Assembly: GCA_028280445.1 (NCBI GenBank) | Contig: JANQLU010000108.1 | Location: 39,720 to 103,719, forward strand | Length of the DNA: 64,000 nucleotides | Reading direction: 5' to 3' | Source: Pirellulaceae bacterium | GTDB lineage: Bacteria > Planctomycetota > Planctomycetia > Pirellulales > Pirellulaceae | In this document: positions 36,495-46,181 of the stretch, piece after piece | Numbering within the stretch: position 1 is the stretch's first letter | How the letters are laid out: every line of letters begins with the position of its first letter | Made by a program: the position numbers and the translations under genes | The notes under the pieces: generated by a model | The model's database searches: none | What the model was told of the DNA's origin: nothing | Seen by the model: the letters and a program-made list of their open reading frames with translations, nothing else

Positions 36495-37253
36495 CTAAGT
36501 TCGAAAACGCTTCCGATATTGCCGCGGCGTCAAACCGGTTGACGATTTGAAATACCGATTGAAATGACTTTGATCGTAGAATCCGCAATCGGTGGCGATC
36601 TGTGAAACGCTGATGTCAGTGCTTTCGAGCAATCGCCTGGCCATCCCTATTCGAACTTCGCGTAGGTATCGAATCGGAGAAATGCCAAAATGTGTTGAAA
36701 ACTCACGCTGCAATTGGCTGACCGACAGTAAAACATGTTCGGCCATATCGCCAACTTCGATTTGCTTCGAATAATTTTCTGTTACAAACGCAACGACACT
36801 CATCAATCGGCTATGCCCCGACGAACCATCATCTGACAATTCGTAAGGACGTTTGACACCGGCAATCCCTGCGACTTCATCGTCGTGGTTGATCAACGGA
36901 ATTTTGCTGCACAGATAGACGCGCGGAACGCCATCGTGGCCGGGCACCAACCAAACTTGGTTGGCAAGTGACTCGCGCGATTTGATGACGCGTTTATCTT
37001 CGGCGACGTATTGGGCCGCGATCGCCGGCGGAAAAAAATCAAAATCCGTCAGTCCCACCATTTCCATGGGGTCGTCCGCGCCAACGACATCGGCGACCAC
37101 TCGATTTGCGCGAACGTAGCGTCCATGCAAATCTTTGATATACATGTAAACGCCAGGAATGCTATCAAACAGGTCTAACAACTGCCACGGCTGAGCCAAT
37201 CGCTGAAAGAATTGGTTTTGCCATTCGAGGGGTTCAACGTTCAATTCGCTCAT
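36495..37253 (-). CDS. PAS-AraC family transcriptional regulator
   Basis: About 252 residues. Residues 30-150 form a PAS domain (DSIPGVYMYIKDLHGRYVRANR, GLTDFDFFPPAIA, with an LCSKIPLINHDDEVAG end) and residues 160-252 the AraC DNA-binding pair of helix-turn-helices (VSQLQREFSTHFGISPIRYLRE and ISQIATDCGFYDQSHFNRYFK). The start is ATG 37253, with GAGGA eight bases upstream; the frame is open further but unsupported. It is divergent from the DUF1553 gene, 317 bases away, and is its most likely regulator. The PAS ligand is unknown. Confidence 0.9.
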   Translation of the reverse strand: MSELNVEPLEWQNQFFQRLAQPWQLLDLFDSIPGVYMYIKDLHGRYVRANRVVADVVGADDPMEMVGLTDFDFFPPAIAAQYVAEDKRVIKSRESLANQVWLVPGHDGVPRVYLCSKIPLINHDDEVAGIAGVKRPYELSDDGSSGHSRLMSVVAFVTENYSKQIEVGDMAEHVLLSVSQLQREFSTHFGISPIRYLREVRIGMARRLLESTDISVSQIATDCGFYDQSHFNRYFKSSTGLTPRQYRKRFRT

Positions 37254-37570
37254 CAATCGTTCCTCTTTGACTGAGATAACAAGAAACATCGCGATGCGGC
37301 AAATGTACAAAAATACGCTTTTCGATTGCAAGACGCCAATTGGCTTTTTGTTAATAATAGGAAATGTTGACCGGTCTGATTTTTTTGAATCGCCTGTGGG
37401 TCTCGAATCAAACCGAGAATTTGATAGACCCCTGAAATTATAAGGCCTGTGTGTGACAAAACCGCACAGCGCTGGCATTGAGCTGCGGTCAAGCGATGCG
37501 AATCTAACAGACGCCACCGGTCGAAATCAACTCGGTCAAACGTCGAATCACCATGGGATTGGAAATTCGC
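37254..37570. other. Divergent intergenic region with probable promoters
   Basis: 317 bases between the PAS-AraC gene and the DUF1553 gene. It is AT-rich (TTGTTAATAATAGG at about 37348-37361, ATTATAAGG at 37437-37445) and must carry at least two promoters. I see no convincing paired -35/-10 boxes and no clear direct repeats that would mark AraC sites. Confidence 0.5.
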
Positions 37571-40500
37571 ATGCATATTCAAAAATCAACCTTTGTCGTA
37601 CTTGTGCTGACGTGTTTTGTTGCCACCGCTGCCATCGCTCAGCAAGGCTCGGAAAAACAAAATCATGAGATCAGCTTTGCAAAACAGGTTCAGCCAATTC
37701 TGGCCGATTTCTGTTATGCCTGTCACGGTGCTGACGCCAAAAGTCGTGAGGCCGGTTTACGTTTGGACATTCGTCAAGACGCAATTGATTCTGACGCGAT
37801 TGTTCCCGGCAAACCAGACGACAGCGAATTGATCGAAAGAATCCTGTCTGACGACGACGATCTCGTGATGCCGCCGCCGGATACCAAAAAGAAACTGACC
37901 GACAAGCAAAAAGAAATTCTTCGAAAATGGATTCAAAATGGAGCAAAATACGAAGCGCACTGGGCGTTTCAACGGCCAGTCAAACCCACGCCACCGAAAG
38001 TCAAAAATGAATCGTGGTGTCAAACCGATTTGGATCGATTCGTGCTCGCCAAACTCGAATCGATGGGTTTGACTCCTGCTCCCAAAGCGCAACCGGAACA
38101 ACTTTTCCGCCGCATCCATCTCGATATTACCGGCCTTCCTCCGCGTCCCGAATTAACTCAATCCTTCCTGGTGGACTATCGAAAAAACGGGCAAGCCGCG
38201 ATTTCGAAATGGATTGACCGATTGATGGAATCGCCAGCTTGGGGCGAGCATCGTGCGCGGTACTGGCTGGATGCGGCACGCTACGCGGACACACATGGTT
38301 TGCACTTTGACAACTATCGAGAAATGTGGGCCTATCGCGATTGGGTCATTCGCGCGTTTAACAAAAATCAACGTTTCGATGAATTCACGATTGACCAACT
38401 CGCCGGCGACCTGAGAAAAAATCCGACGCAAGACCAATTGATCGCCACCGGATTTCAGCGCTGTAATATGACGACCAACGAAGGCGGCACGATCGCCGAA
38501 GAAAATCTGGCCATCTACGCGGCTGACCGAGTGCAAACGTTTGGTTGGGTTTACCTGGGACTAACAACAAATTGCGCCCAGTGCCATGACCACAAATTCG
38601 ATCCGCTGACCATGAAAGATTTTTACTCGTTGGCGGCCTATTTCCGAAATACAACTCAAGGCAGTCACGACGGAAACACCAAAGATGGACGCGGACCGAC
38701 TATCAAAGTCTTTACCAACGAACAAAAAACACAACTTGCCGAATTCGAACGACAGGTTGCCTTGCTGCAAAAACAAATCAAAGCCCGACGAGTCGAAGCA
38801 CGACCGGAATTTGAAAATTGGCTCACCAACATCGACCCCAACAAATTCGGAATCAGCAACGACAATCTCCATTTGCACTTGCCGCTCAATCAAGGGCAGG
38901 GGAATGAACTCGTTCGCGCCGATGACGCCAAAAATCCGATCAAAGTCGCCAAGGTCACTTGGCGTAAAGACAAACGGTTTGAAAACGTCGTCCAAATAAC
39001 ACCTAAATCCATTCCGACGCTGGGAGATTTTGGACAATTCGAACTCGATGATTCGTTTACGGTTTCGACCTGGATCAAAACAAACAATTTACGGGGCGCC
39101 GCGCCCATCGTGGCACGCATGGACCAATCCAATGGATACCGTGGCTGGGATGTCTATCGTGAAGGCAACACGATTGCAGTTCACTTGATTGACAAATGGC
39201 CCGGTAATGCCATCAAAGTTCGTTCGAAACTGAAATCCATTCAACGCGGCAAATGGCATCATGTCACGGTCACCTACAACGGATCTCGCAATCTGAAAGG
39301 GATCAAAATTTATGTCGATGGCGTTTCGTTGCCAATCACGACTCTGACAAATTCACTGCAGCCCAAAGCCTCGATGCTGACCAAAACTCCATTTAAACTC
39401 GGACAGCGCAGCGCCGGCCCAGTTTTCAACGGATCGTTGTCCGACATTCGGATTTATCGCCGAGAATTTTCCGCGGCTGAAGCGAAAATGTTGGCATCGA
39501 TGGGATCATTCCTGGCGCGACTGGCCAAACCGCCAAAGGAACGAACGAAACAGGACAAACAAGCGCTGTTCAATTTGTATTTGGATTTTGTCGACAAAAC
39601 ATCCTCAAAACTCAAACGCCAGCTACAAACCTTTACCGCCAAGGCAGACTCTGTTCGAGCAACAGCACCGGTGACTCATATTCAAAAAGAAAAAGCCAAT
39701 TCGACCGCAATGGCCAATATTTTGAAACGCGGCGCTTATGACAAAGTTGGGAAAAAAGTAACCGCTGTTCCACCCGCATCACTCCACGCTTTGCCAAAAG
39801 GTGCCGCCGCAAACCGGATGGGACTGGCCCAATGGGTGGTGGATCCGAAAAATCCACTGACGTCTCGTGTCACGGTAAATCGTTTTTGGCAAGAGTTGTT
39901 TGGCAACGGAATTGTCACCACGCCAGAAGATTTCGGGATGATGGGATCAGCTCCATCACATCCCAAATTGCTCGACTGGTTGGCAACCGACTTTCAGGAA
40001 AACAACTGGGATGTTAAACGGTTTTTCAAAAATGTAATGCTGAGCGCCACCTATCAACAGGCGCCAATCAACACAGCGATCAAAGAAAAACTGGACCGGG
40101 ACAACCAATTTCTCTCGCGTGGTCCGCGATTCCGAATGGATGCGGAAATGATTCGCGATTATGCCTTGGCCGCCAGCGGTTTGTTATCCAAGAAACGGTA
40201 TGGACCCGGCATCCGGCCCTATCAGCCCAAAAATCTGTGGAACGTTGTTGGATTGCCCGGCGGCAACACCCGGCGGTACGTTCAAGATAAAGGTGAAAAA
40301 CTGTATCGTCGCTCGATCTACATGTTCTGGAAACGGATGGCTCCTCCAGCCAATCTCGAAGCGCTCAATGCTCCCAGTCGAGAAGTCTGCGTGGTCCGCC
40401 GCGAACGCACGAACACACCACTTCAGGCATTGGTGACGCTAAACGATCCTCAATTCGTCGAAGCGGCTCGTGTTCTGGCCGAAACCGCAATCAAGAACAG

Positions 40501-40756
40501 TGCCAATTTTGACAAACGATTGGATTTTATTTCCAAACTTCTGATCAACCGGAATTTCAACCAGCGGGAACGCAAGATCGTCAAAAAGTCGTTTTTGGAA
40601 CTTTCGGAATTTTACAAATCGAGCGAAGCAGATGCCAAGAAATTGATTTCTGTAGGCAACCAACCGCCCGATCCAAAATTGAATGCTTCGGAAGTTGCGA
40701 CTTGGACCATGATTTGCAACCAACTTATGAATCTCGATGAAACGTTAAACAAATAA
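37571..40756 (+). CDS. DUF1549/DUF1553 protein with N-terminal planctomycete cytochrome c domain and LamG-like domain
   Basis: About 1061 residues. A signal peptide (MHIQKSTFVVLVLTCFVATAAIA) is followed by the PSCyt1 haem-binding motif FCYACHGADAKS (C-x-x-C-H, C48, C51, H52), DUF1549 (ARYWLDAARYADTHGLHFDNYR, QLAGDL, CAQCHDHKFDPL), a LamG/concanavalin-like insert (about 490-640; FTVSTWIK, GKWHHVTVTYNG, IKIYVDGVSL) and DUF1553 (MGLAQWVVDPKNPLTSRV, NRFWQELFG, DFGMMGSAPSHP, RRSIYMFWKR). The architecture is near-exclusive to Planctomycetes, where it is linked to polysaccharide use; its chemistry is undefined. ATG 37571 is preferred over 37553 because the signal peptide follows. A DUF1501 partner lies 53 bases downstream. 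Confidence 0.92.
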   Translation: MHIQKSTFVVLVLTCFVATAAIAQQGSEKQNHEISFAKQVQPILADFCYACHGADAKSREAGLRLDIRQDAIDSDAIVPGKPDDSELIERILSDDDDLVMPPPDTKKKLTDKQKEILRKWIQNGAKYEAHWAFQRPVKPTPPKVKNESWCQTDLDRFVLAKLESMGLTPAPKAQPEQLFRRIHLDITGLPPRPELTQSFLVDYRKNGQAAISKWIDRLMESPAWGEHRARYWLDAARYADTHGLHFDNYREMWAYRDWVIRAFNKNQRFDEFTIDQLAGDLRKNPTQDQLIATGFQRCNMTTNEGGTIAEENLAIYAADRVQTFGWVYLGLTTNCAQCHDHKFDPLTMKDFYSLAAYFRNTTQGSHDGNTKDGRGPTIKVFTNEQKTQLAEFERQVALLQKQIKARRVEARPEFENWLTNIDPNKFGISNDNLHLHLPLNQGQGNELVRADDAKNPIKVAKVTWRKDKRFENVVQITPKSIPTLGDFGQFELDDSFTVSTWIKTNNLRGAAPIVARMDQSNGYRGWDVYREGNTIAVHLIDKWPGNAIKVRSKLKSIQRGKWHHVTVTYNGSRNLKGIKIYVDGVSLPITTLTNSLQPKASMLTKTPFKLGQRSAGPVFNGSLSDIRIYRREFSAAEAKMLASMGSFLARLAKPPKERTKQDKQALFNLYLDFVDKTSSKLKRQLQTFTAKADSVRATAPVTHIQKEKANSTAMANILKRGAYDKVGKKVTAVPPASLHALPKGAAANRMGLAQWVVDPKNPLTSRVTVNRFWQELFGNGIVTTPEDFGMMGSAPSHPKLLDWLATDFQENNWDVKRFFKNVMLSATYQQAPINTAIKEKLDRDNQFLSRGPRFRMDAEMIRDYALAASGLLSKKRYGPGIRPYQPKNLWNVVGLPGGNTRRYVQDKGEKLYRRSIYMFWKRMAPPANLEALNAPSREVCVVRRERTNTPLQALVTLNDPQFVEAARVLAETAIKNSANFDKRLDFISKLLINRNFNQRERKIVKKSFLELSEFYKSSEADAKKLISVGNQPPDPKLNASEVATWTMICNQLMNLDETLNK

Positions 40757-40809
40757 ACAGCTCCACCGCCCCCAAACGGAACTCAAAAAACACAACGGCA
40801 GAAACCAAC

Positions 40810-42258
40810 ATGGACACAAAACAAACTGCTCTCCTGCAAGCACGCCGCCAATTTTTCACGTCAGGAAAAAATTTGTTGGGCGGAGTCGCTCTTTGTAATC
40901 TGCTCGGTCACTCCATCGCAACAGGTGGAGAAAATGACGCTTTGCATCGTCCCCATTTCCGTCCCAAAGCCAAACGAGTCATTTATCTGCACATGGTCGG
41001 CGGACCATCGCAAATGGATTTGTTTGACTACAAACCCAAAATGAAAGATTGGTACGACAAAGATCTGCCCGATTCGATTCGCAAAGGACAACGTCTGACA
41101 ACGATGACCAGTGGCCAGGCTCGATTTCCGATCGCTCCATCAAAATACAAATTTTCGCAGGCGGGCAAATGCGGACTTTGGATGAACACTGAACTGTTGC
41201 CGATGCTTTCCAAAAAAGTTGACGAAATTTGTTGGATGCGGAGCTTACACACCGAAGCGATCAACCATGAACCGGCAATTACTGCTATGCAAACCGGCAA
41301 CCAGGTAACTGGGCGTCCCTGTTTGGGTTCCTGGGCAAGCTACGGTTTGGGAAGTTGCAATGAAAACTTGCCATCTTTTGTTGTGCTGGTTGCTGTTCCT
41401 TCCAATCGTGAGCAGGAACAGGCGATCTCAGCAAAACTTTGGAGCGCCGGATACCTTCCCGGTGAACACGCCGGAGTATCTTTCAGAAGTTCAGGCGATC
41501 CGATTCTTTACATCAACAACCCGCCCGGCGTTCCCGATCAGATTCGCCACAAAACGATCAAAAGTCTCAACGAGTTGAATCGGTTGACCTACGAATCGCT
41601 GCGCGACACGGAAACACGAACGCGAATTCAGCAATACGAAATGTCGTTCAAAATGCAAGCTAGCGTGCCCGAATTGACAAATATTGCCGACGAATCGGAG
41701 TCGACTTTTAAACTTTACGGGCAAGAGGCTAAGAAACCTGGTTCGTTTGCCAATACCGTTTTAATGTCGCGGCGCCTTGCCGAACGAGGCGTGCGGTTTG
41801 TGCAAGTTTACCATAACAACTGGGATCACCATGCCAACGTTGGTAAACGGATGCCGTCTCAATGTAAAGACATCGATCGACCATGCTACGCGTTACTCGA
41901 AGACCTCAAACAACGTGGAATGTTGGACGACACATTGGTCATTTGGGGAGGTGAATTTGGGCGAACAATTTATTCGCAAGGTTCACTTTCGAAAACAAAT
42001 TACGGACGCGACCACCACCCTCGCTGTTTTACGATGTGGATGGCCGGAGCCGGAACCAAGGGCGGCAAGATCTACGGCGAAACTGATGATTTTTCATACA
42101 ACATCGTCAAAGATCCGCTTCACATCCGAGACTTTCACGCCACCATTTTGCATCTGCTCGGCAAAGACCACGAGCGGTTTACCTACAAATTCCAAGGCCT
42201 CGATCAGCGATTAACCGGCGTCGAAAAAGCTCGCGTCGTTCAAGACTTGATTGCATAA
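40810..42258 (+). CDS. DUF1501 protein, probable Tat substrate
   Basis: A 482-residue DUF1501 protein. The N-terminus has QARRQFFTSGKNLLGGVALCNLLG, a twin-arginine-type motif and hydrophobic helix. Later landmarks are VIYLHMVGGPSQMDLFDYKP, RGVRFVQVYHNNWDHH and DTLVIWGGEFGRT, of the alkaline-phosphatase/sulfatase-like fold; the metal-binding aspartate and histidine positions are present. DUF1501 genes almost always accompany DUF1553 genes in planctomycetes, as here, so the pair probably works together in the periplasm. Confidence 0.92.
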   Translation: MDTKQTALLQARRQFFTSGKNLLGGVALCNLLGHSIATGGENDALHRPHFRPKAKRVIYLHMVGGPSQMDLFDYKPKMKDWYDKDLPDSIRKGQRLTTMTSGQARFPIAPSKYKFSQAGKCGLWMNTELLPMLSKKVDEICWMRSLHTEAINHEPAITAMQTGNQVTGRPCLGSWASYGLGSCNENLPSFVVLVAVPSNREQEQAISAKLWSAGYLPGEHAGVSFRSSGDPILYINNPPGVPDQIRHKTIKSLNELNRLTYESLRDTETRTRIQQYEMSFKMQASVPELTNIADESESTFKLYGQEAKKPGSFANTVLMSRRLAERGVRFVQVYHNNWDHHANVGKRMPSQCKDIDRPCYALLEDLKQRGMLDDTLVIWGGEFGRTIYSQGSLSKTNYGRDHHPRCFTMWMAGAGTKGGKIYGETDDFSYNIVKDPLHIRDFHATILHLLGKDHERFTYKFQGLDQRLTGVEKARVVQDLIA

Positions 42259-42342
42259 CGAAGGCCTCGTTGGCAATTCAAACTGGTTTGTTGAATTCGT
42301 CTTGCGGCGTTGTTTTATGGTGCGTGGTCTGCGGGGAAAATA

Positions 42343-42485
42343 CTCACGCAGAGTCGCAGAGGAAAACAGCAACAGCAAAATTCGAATTCAAAAAAAAAGT
42401 TTATTCTTCTATCAACAATTTGCAATTTACCAGCGCCGTTCCTTCAATCCCTTTCTTCCTCTGCGTCTCCGCGCCTCTGCGTGAG
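42343..42485 (+). repeat. Inverted repeat of the CTCTGCGTGAG type
   Basis: The 395 bases between the DUF1501 and U32 genes hold no gene that I can support. CTCACGCAGAGTCGCAGAGG (42343-42362) faces CCTCTGCG (42458-42465) and CGCCTCTGCGTGAG (42472-42485), an imperfect inverted pair across a 95-base AT-rich spacer. Similar short CTCTGCGTCTC-type repeats are dispersed in other genomes as I recall, but only one pair is in this window. Confidence 0.65.
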
Positions 42486-42653
42486 CCTTCTTACTCCAGC
42501 CCAATTGTCAAACTGCCAAATAATACGCACAAGCCGAACATATCGATTTAATTAGTGGTTTCTTGAAATCGCCCCTTTTGCCACAATGGGTTTGGCTTTC
42601 ACCGAAAAAAATGTCTTGATCTTTGCATCTCGCTCAAACAATCACATTTTTAC

Positions 42654-45146
42654 ATGACCATCAAACCGGAAATCATGAGCCCTGCTGGGTATTATCCACA
42701 GCTTCATGCCGCTATCGAAGCGGGCGCGGATGCGGTGTATTTCGGATTGAAGCATTTTACGGCGCGGGCCAAAGTCGGTTTTACGCTTGAGGAATTACCC
42801 GATGTTATGCAGACGCTGCACCGCCGAGGCGTCAAAGGCTACGTCACGTTTAACACTCTCATTTTTGACGAAGAACTCCGAGACGCTGTCAAAACCATTG
42901 AACAAATTGCCCAAGCGGGCGCTGATGCATTGATCATCCAGGATGTTGGCATTGCACAACTGGCCCATCAGATTGCACCGGATGTTAACATCCACGGCAG
43001 CACCCAAATGAGCATCACCAGCGCCGAAGGGGTCACGTTGGCACAGCGGTTTGGCGTGTCGCGAGTCGTCTTGGCGCGAGAACTTTCACTCGAAGACATC
43101 CGCGCCATCCGACAACAAACGGATTGTGAATTGGAAATGTTTGTTCATGGCGCGCTATGCGTATCTTACTCGGGACAATGTTTTTCTTCGGAAGCATGGG
43201 GAGGACGAAGTGCAAACCGAGGTCAATGCGCACAGGCATGTCGGTTGCCCTACGAATTGATCGTCGATGATCAATTGAAACCGCTGGGTGACGCGCGCTA
43301 TCTGCTTTCGCCCGGAGATCTTTACGCGCTGCATCAAATCCCGGAAATCATCGACATTGGGATTTCAACACTAAAAATCGAAGGACGTTACAAAGACGAA
43401 AACTATGTGGCACTGACGACTCGTGCCTATCGCCGCGCGGTCGATGCTGCCTGGGAAAAACGGCCCAACCCAATCACGGCCAGCGAAGAACTCGAAATCC
43501 AACAAGTGTACTCGCGCGGGCTGGGTCCGTTTTTTGTCAGTGGAACGAATCATCAGAAAGTCGTTTCCGGTCGATCGCCACGACACCGCGGAGTGTTATG
43601 CGGACGCGTCACCGAAGTGTTCGATGATCACGTTCGCGTCGAAACAACCGAAATCCAGGAAATCGCTCCGTTCAAAGCGGGTGACGGCATCGTGTTCGAT
43701 GCAGCCGATTGGCGCAGTCCCGAAATTGAAGAAGAGGGCGGAAGGCTTTACGAAGTCCGTCAGGTCGGCGAACAACTCGATTTGTATTTCGGCAGACGAG
43801 ACATTGATTTCGATCGTATTCAAACCGGTGATTGGGTTTGGCGAACCCATGATGTGAACGTCAACAAATCGGCGAAGCCGTTTACGACCAACGCCAATAC
43901 ACCTGTTCATCGACAACCTGTTAAAGTGCATGTTGTTGCTAAACAGGGACAACCACTTTCACTGACGTGGGAACTCGTTGCAAACTCCGACATCACCACA
44001 ACTGTCAAATCGGATCAACCACTAGACCGCGCAAACAACCGCAATGTCTCATTAGGTGAATTGACACGGCAACTCGATCGGCTGGGTAACACTGCATACC
44101 GTTTGGAAACTGTCACCGCCGAAATCGACGGCGCGCCGTTTATCCCCAATTCAATGCTCAATCGTCTGCGCCAGAAAGCTATATCGGAACTTGTGGATCA
44201 ACAATCGCAGCCGGCCGTCGTCACCACAAATGACCCTATCGAATTGCTGGAAACAGCGCTGAAAAACGAACTGCACCACAACCGCGACAGCGCGGAATTT
44301 CAAATTCATCTTTTGGTACGCACTCCCGAGCAACTCAATGCGGCGCTCGAACTCAAACCCGCGAGCATCACTCTCGATTACCTCGAATTGTATGGATTGC
44401 GTCCGGCCGTCGAGCAGATTCAAGCGACAGGCATTGTCGCACGTGTGGCCAGTCCGCGTGTGTTGAAACCCCAGGAGCAACGCGTCGTCAATTTCTTGTT
44501 GCGGTTCGACTGTGAAATCGTCGTGCGTTCAGGCGGGCTGTTGGAAGCGTTGCAGGGTCGACATCAACATGCGCTGATCGGCGATTTCAGCCTCAACGCA
44601 GCCAACCAAGTTTCTGCGGAAACATATTTCCAATTAAACGTCGCTCGCATCACACCTACGCACGATCTGAATGCAGATCAAATCTGTCATTTAGCAAAAA
44701 AGATCGGTGGCGATCGTTTCGAAGTCATCGCTTACCATCATTTGCCTGTATTCCACATGGAACATTGTGTGTTTTGTCGATTTTTGTCCGACGGGACAAG
44801 TCATCGCGATTGTGGGCATCCGTGCGAAAGTCACAAAGTTGCTTTGCGAGATGTCAAAGGGCGTCAGCATCCAGTCATGGCAGACGTCGGTTGCCGGAAC
44901 ACGGTTTTCGGTGCTGAGGCGCAGGTGGCAAGCCGTCATATCGACCAATTGGTTGACAGCGGCGTCGTTCATTATCGATTAGAGTTTGTGCATGAGACAG
45001 CGAAAACTGTCCGCCAAGTAACCATTGTCTTTCAAGAATATTTTGCCGGAAAGATCAATGCCAAAACGCTCAGCAGTCGTTTGGCAAATGCTTCGCCACA
45101 AGGCACCACCGAAGGCTCGTTGTTCGTACCTCTAACAGTCAAGTAG
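42654..45146 (+). CDS. U32 family peptidase-like protein (RlhA-like), extended
   Basis: An 830-residue protein. Residues 1 to about 310 form the U32 core with ITSAEGVTLAQRFGVSRVVLAREL and FVHGALCVSYSGQCFSSEAWGGRSANRGQCAQACRLPYEL-type cysteine cluster, the presumed Fe-S site. Residues about 310-480 are the DUF3656-like insert. Residues about 550-830 repeat a U32-like half with a second cluster (MEHCVFCRFL, CGHPCESH, VGCRNTVFGA). The E. coli homologue RlhA hydroxylates C2501 of 23S rRNA; other U32 proteins act in tRNA and ubiquinone hydroxylation. The last eight bases overlap the convergent HEAT-repeat gene. Confidence 0.85.
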   Translation: MTIKPEIMSPAGYYPQLHAAIEAGADAVYFGLKHFTARAKVGFTLEELPDVMQTLHRRGVKGYVTFNTLIFDEELRDAVKTIEQIAQAGADALIIQDVGIAQLAHQIAPDVNIHGSTQMSITSAEGVTLAQRFGVSRVVLARELSLEDIRAIRQQTDCELEMFVHGALCVSYSGQCFSSEAWGGRSANRGQCAQACRLPYELIVDDQLKPLGDARYLLSPGDLYALHQIPEIIDIGISTLKIEGRYKDENYVALTTRAYRRAVDAAWEKRPNPITASEELEIQQVYSRGLGPFFVSGTNHQKVVSGRSPRHRGVLCGRVTEVFDDHVRVETTEIQEIAPFKAGDGIVFDAADWRSPEIEEEGGRLYEVRQVGEQLDLYFGRRDIDFDRIQTGDWVWRTHDVNVNKSAKPFTTNANTPVHRQPVKVHVVAKQGQPLSLTWELVANSDITTTVKSDQPLDRANNRNVSLGELTRQLDRLGNTAYRLETVTAEIDGAPFIPNSMLNRLRQKAISELVDQQSQPAVVTTNDPIELLETALKNELHHNRDSAEFQIHLLVRTPEQLNAALELKPASITLDYLELYGLRPAVEQIQATGIVARVASPRVLKPQEQRVVNFLLRFDCEIVVRSGGLLEALQGRHQHALIGDFSLNAANQVSAETYFQLNVARITPTHDLNADQICHLAKKIGGDRFEVIAYHHLPVFHMEHCVFCRFLSDGTSHRDCGHPCESHKVALRDVKGRQHPVMADVGCRNTVFGAEAQVASRHIDQLVDSGVVHYRLEFVHETAKTVRQVTIVFQEYFAGKINAKTLSSRLANASPQGTTEGSLFVPLTVK

Positions 45147-46020
45147 CAAGGACAGAGTTTCGGGAGGGCGAGGCTCGCGGCCGAGCCACCACCGCATTGT
45201 CACCCGTGAGCGGCAAGGCGGCTCCTTCAATCTGCTCGATTGCACGACGCGCCGTTTCTGCGATCGCACGGCTTTCATCGAGAATGACAATTCGCTCAAG
45301 GGATCTAACGGCCGGCAAAGCGTATTTTTCTTGCTGACCCAAAGCGTACGCTGCACAGCGCCGAACAATTTTGTCGTCGTCCTCTAGCGCCTCGATCAAA
45401 CAAGGTACATTCTCTTTGTCCGGTTTCAAATGCAAGATGCTCCAGATAGCCTTTCGCCGGATTGCTGGATCGTCGTGTCGCAGACGACTTGCGAGCAACG
45501 GCGCAAACGCTTCGTTGATCAACTGCAATACGGATTTGGGGTCCTCAATCTTGTTAAACAGACAACTGCGAATTCCAAGTATTCCGTGGAATCGACCGCG
45601 GATGGGTTCATCCCAAGCCAAACTACCTATCCCAAAAACAACGGACGAACATTGCAAAAACGCCAAATCCTCAGGCTCGCAGATCGAAACATAATGACCA
45701 CCTCGCCAATTGGGAGCAAAGGCAATGGCGCGTCGATTGGTTACGACGTAACAAGTATTTGCTGGTATCCAGTGGCCAATAGCATGATATATAAGCAAGC
45801 ATTCCAGCAAACCTATGGTGCTAACGATCCAGAAAATCAAAAACCATGCTGGATTCAGGCTGGCAAAAAAAACGCCGAGGCCAAAGATAATTCCGACAAA
45901 ACCGCTTGGAAATTTTTTCGCGCGCTGAGGTTGGCCAAACCAAATGAGATTCTCATCAGCTTCGAGCGTCGCGTTGACGACCTCAATGAGACGATTCGGT
46001 AATTCTTTGAGCTTGTTCAT
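45139..46020 (-). CDS. Membrane protein with PH-like and HEAT-repeat domains
   Basis: A 293-residue hypothetical. Residues about 38-80 form two hydrophobic helices (GFVGIIFGLGVFFASL, AWFLIFWIVSTIGLLECLLIY). YVVTNRRAIAF suggests a bacterial PH-like domain; residues about 165-265 are two or three HEAT repeats (DDPAIRRKAIWSILHLK, DDDKIVRRCAAYALGQQ). The last 28 or so residues (GAALPLTGDNAVVARPRASP) are encoded by the palindromic repeat at 45162-45228, so the original stop has been lost or replaced. No function known. Confidence 0.68.
   Translation of the reverse strand: MNKLKELPNRLIEVVNATLEADENLIWFGQPQRAKKFPSGFVGIIFGLGVFFASLNPAWFLIFWIVSTIGLLECLLIYHAIGHWIPANTCYVVTNRRAIAFAPNWRGGHYVSICEPEDLAFLQCSSVVFGIGSLAWDEPIRGRFHGILGIRSCLFNKIEDPKSVLQLINEAFAPLLASRLRHDDPAIRRKAIWSILHLKPDKENVPCLIEALEDDDKIVRRCAAYALGQQEKYALPAVRSLERIVILDESRAIAETARRAIEQIEGAALPLTGDNAVVARPRASPSRNSVLAT
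45162..45228 (+). repeat. GGGAGGGCGAGGCTC-type repeat lying inside the 3' end of a CDS
   Basis: CGGGAGGGCGAGGCTCGCGGCCGAGCC, then CCCGTGAGCGGCAAGGCGGC. Both halves match the multi-copy repeat at 55213-55470. Here the element overlaps the final codons of the HEAT-repeat gene on the - strand. Confidence 0.8.
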
Positions 46021-46181
46021 GAATCAACACCGCAACTCTCAACTCAGAAATACCAGCCAACATTATTTTATCGTGTTGGCCCTATACGGCGAGCGATTTA
46101 AACTCTTTTTTCGGTTGAAATTAAATTTTTCCTCATGCATTTGGTAAACTACATGAGGGGCTGAATGATCGAGAATATTCC

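Noticed and set aside
42270..42555. Overlapping open frames between the DUF1501 and U32 genes
   Set aside because: They read the inverted repeat and differ in all frames without coding signs.
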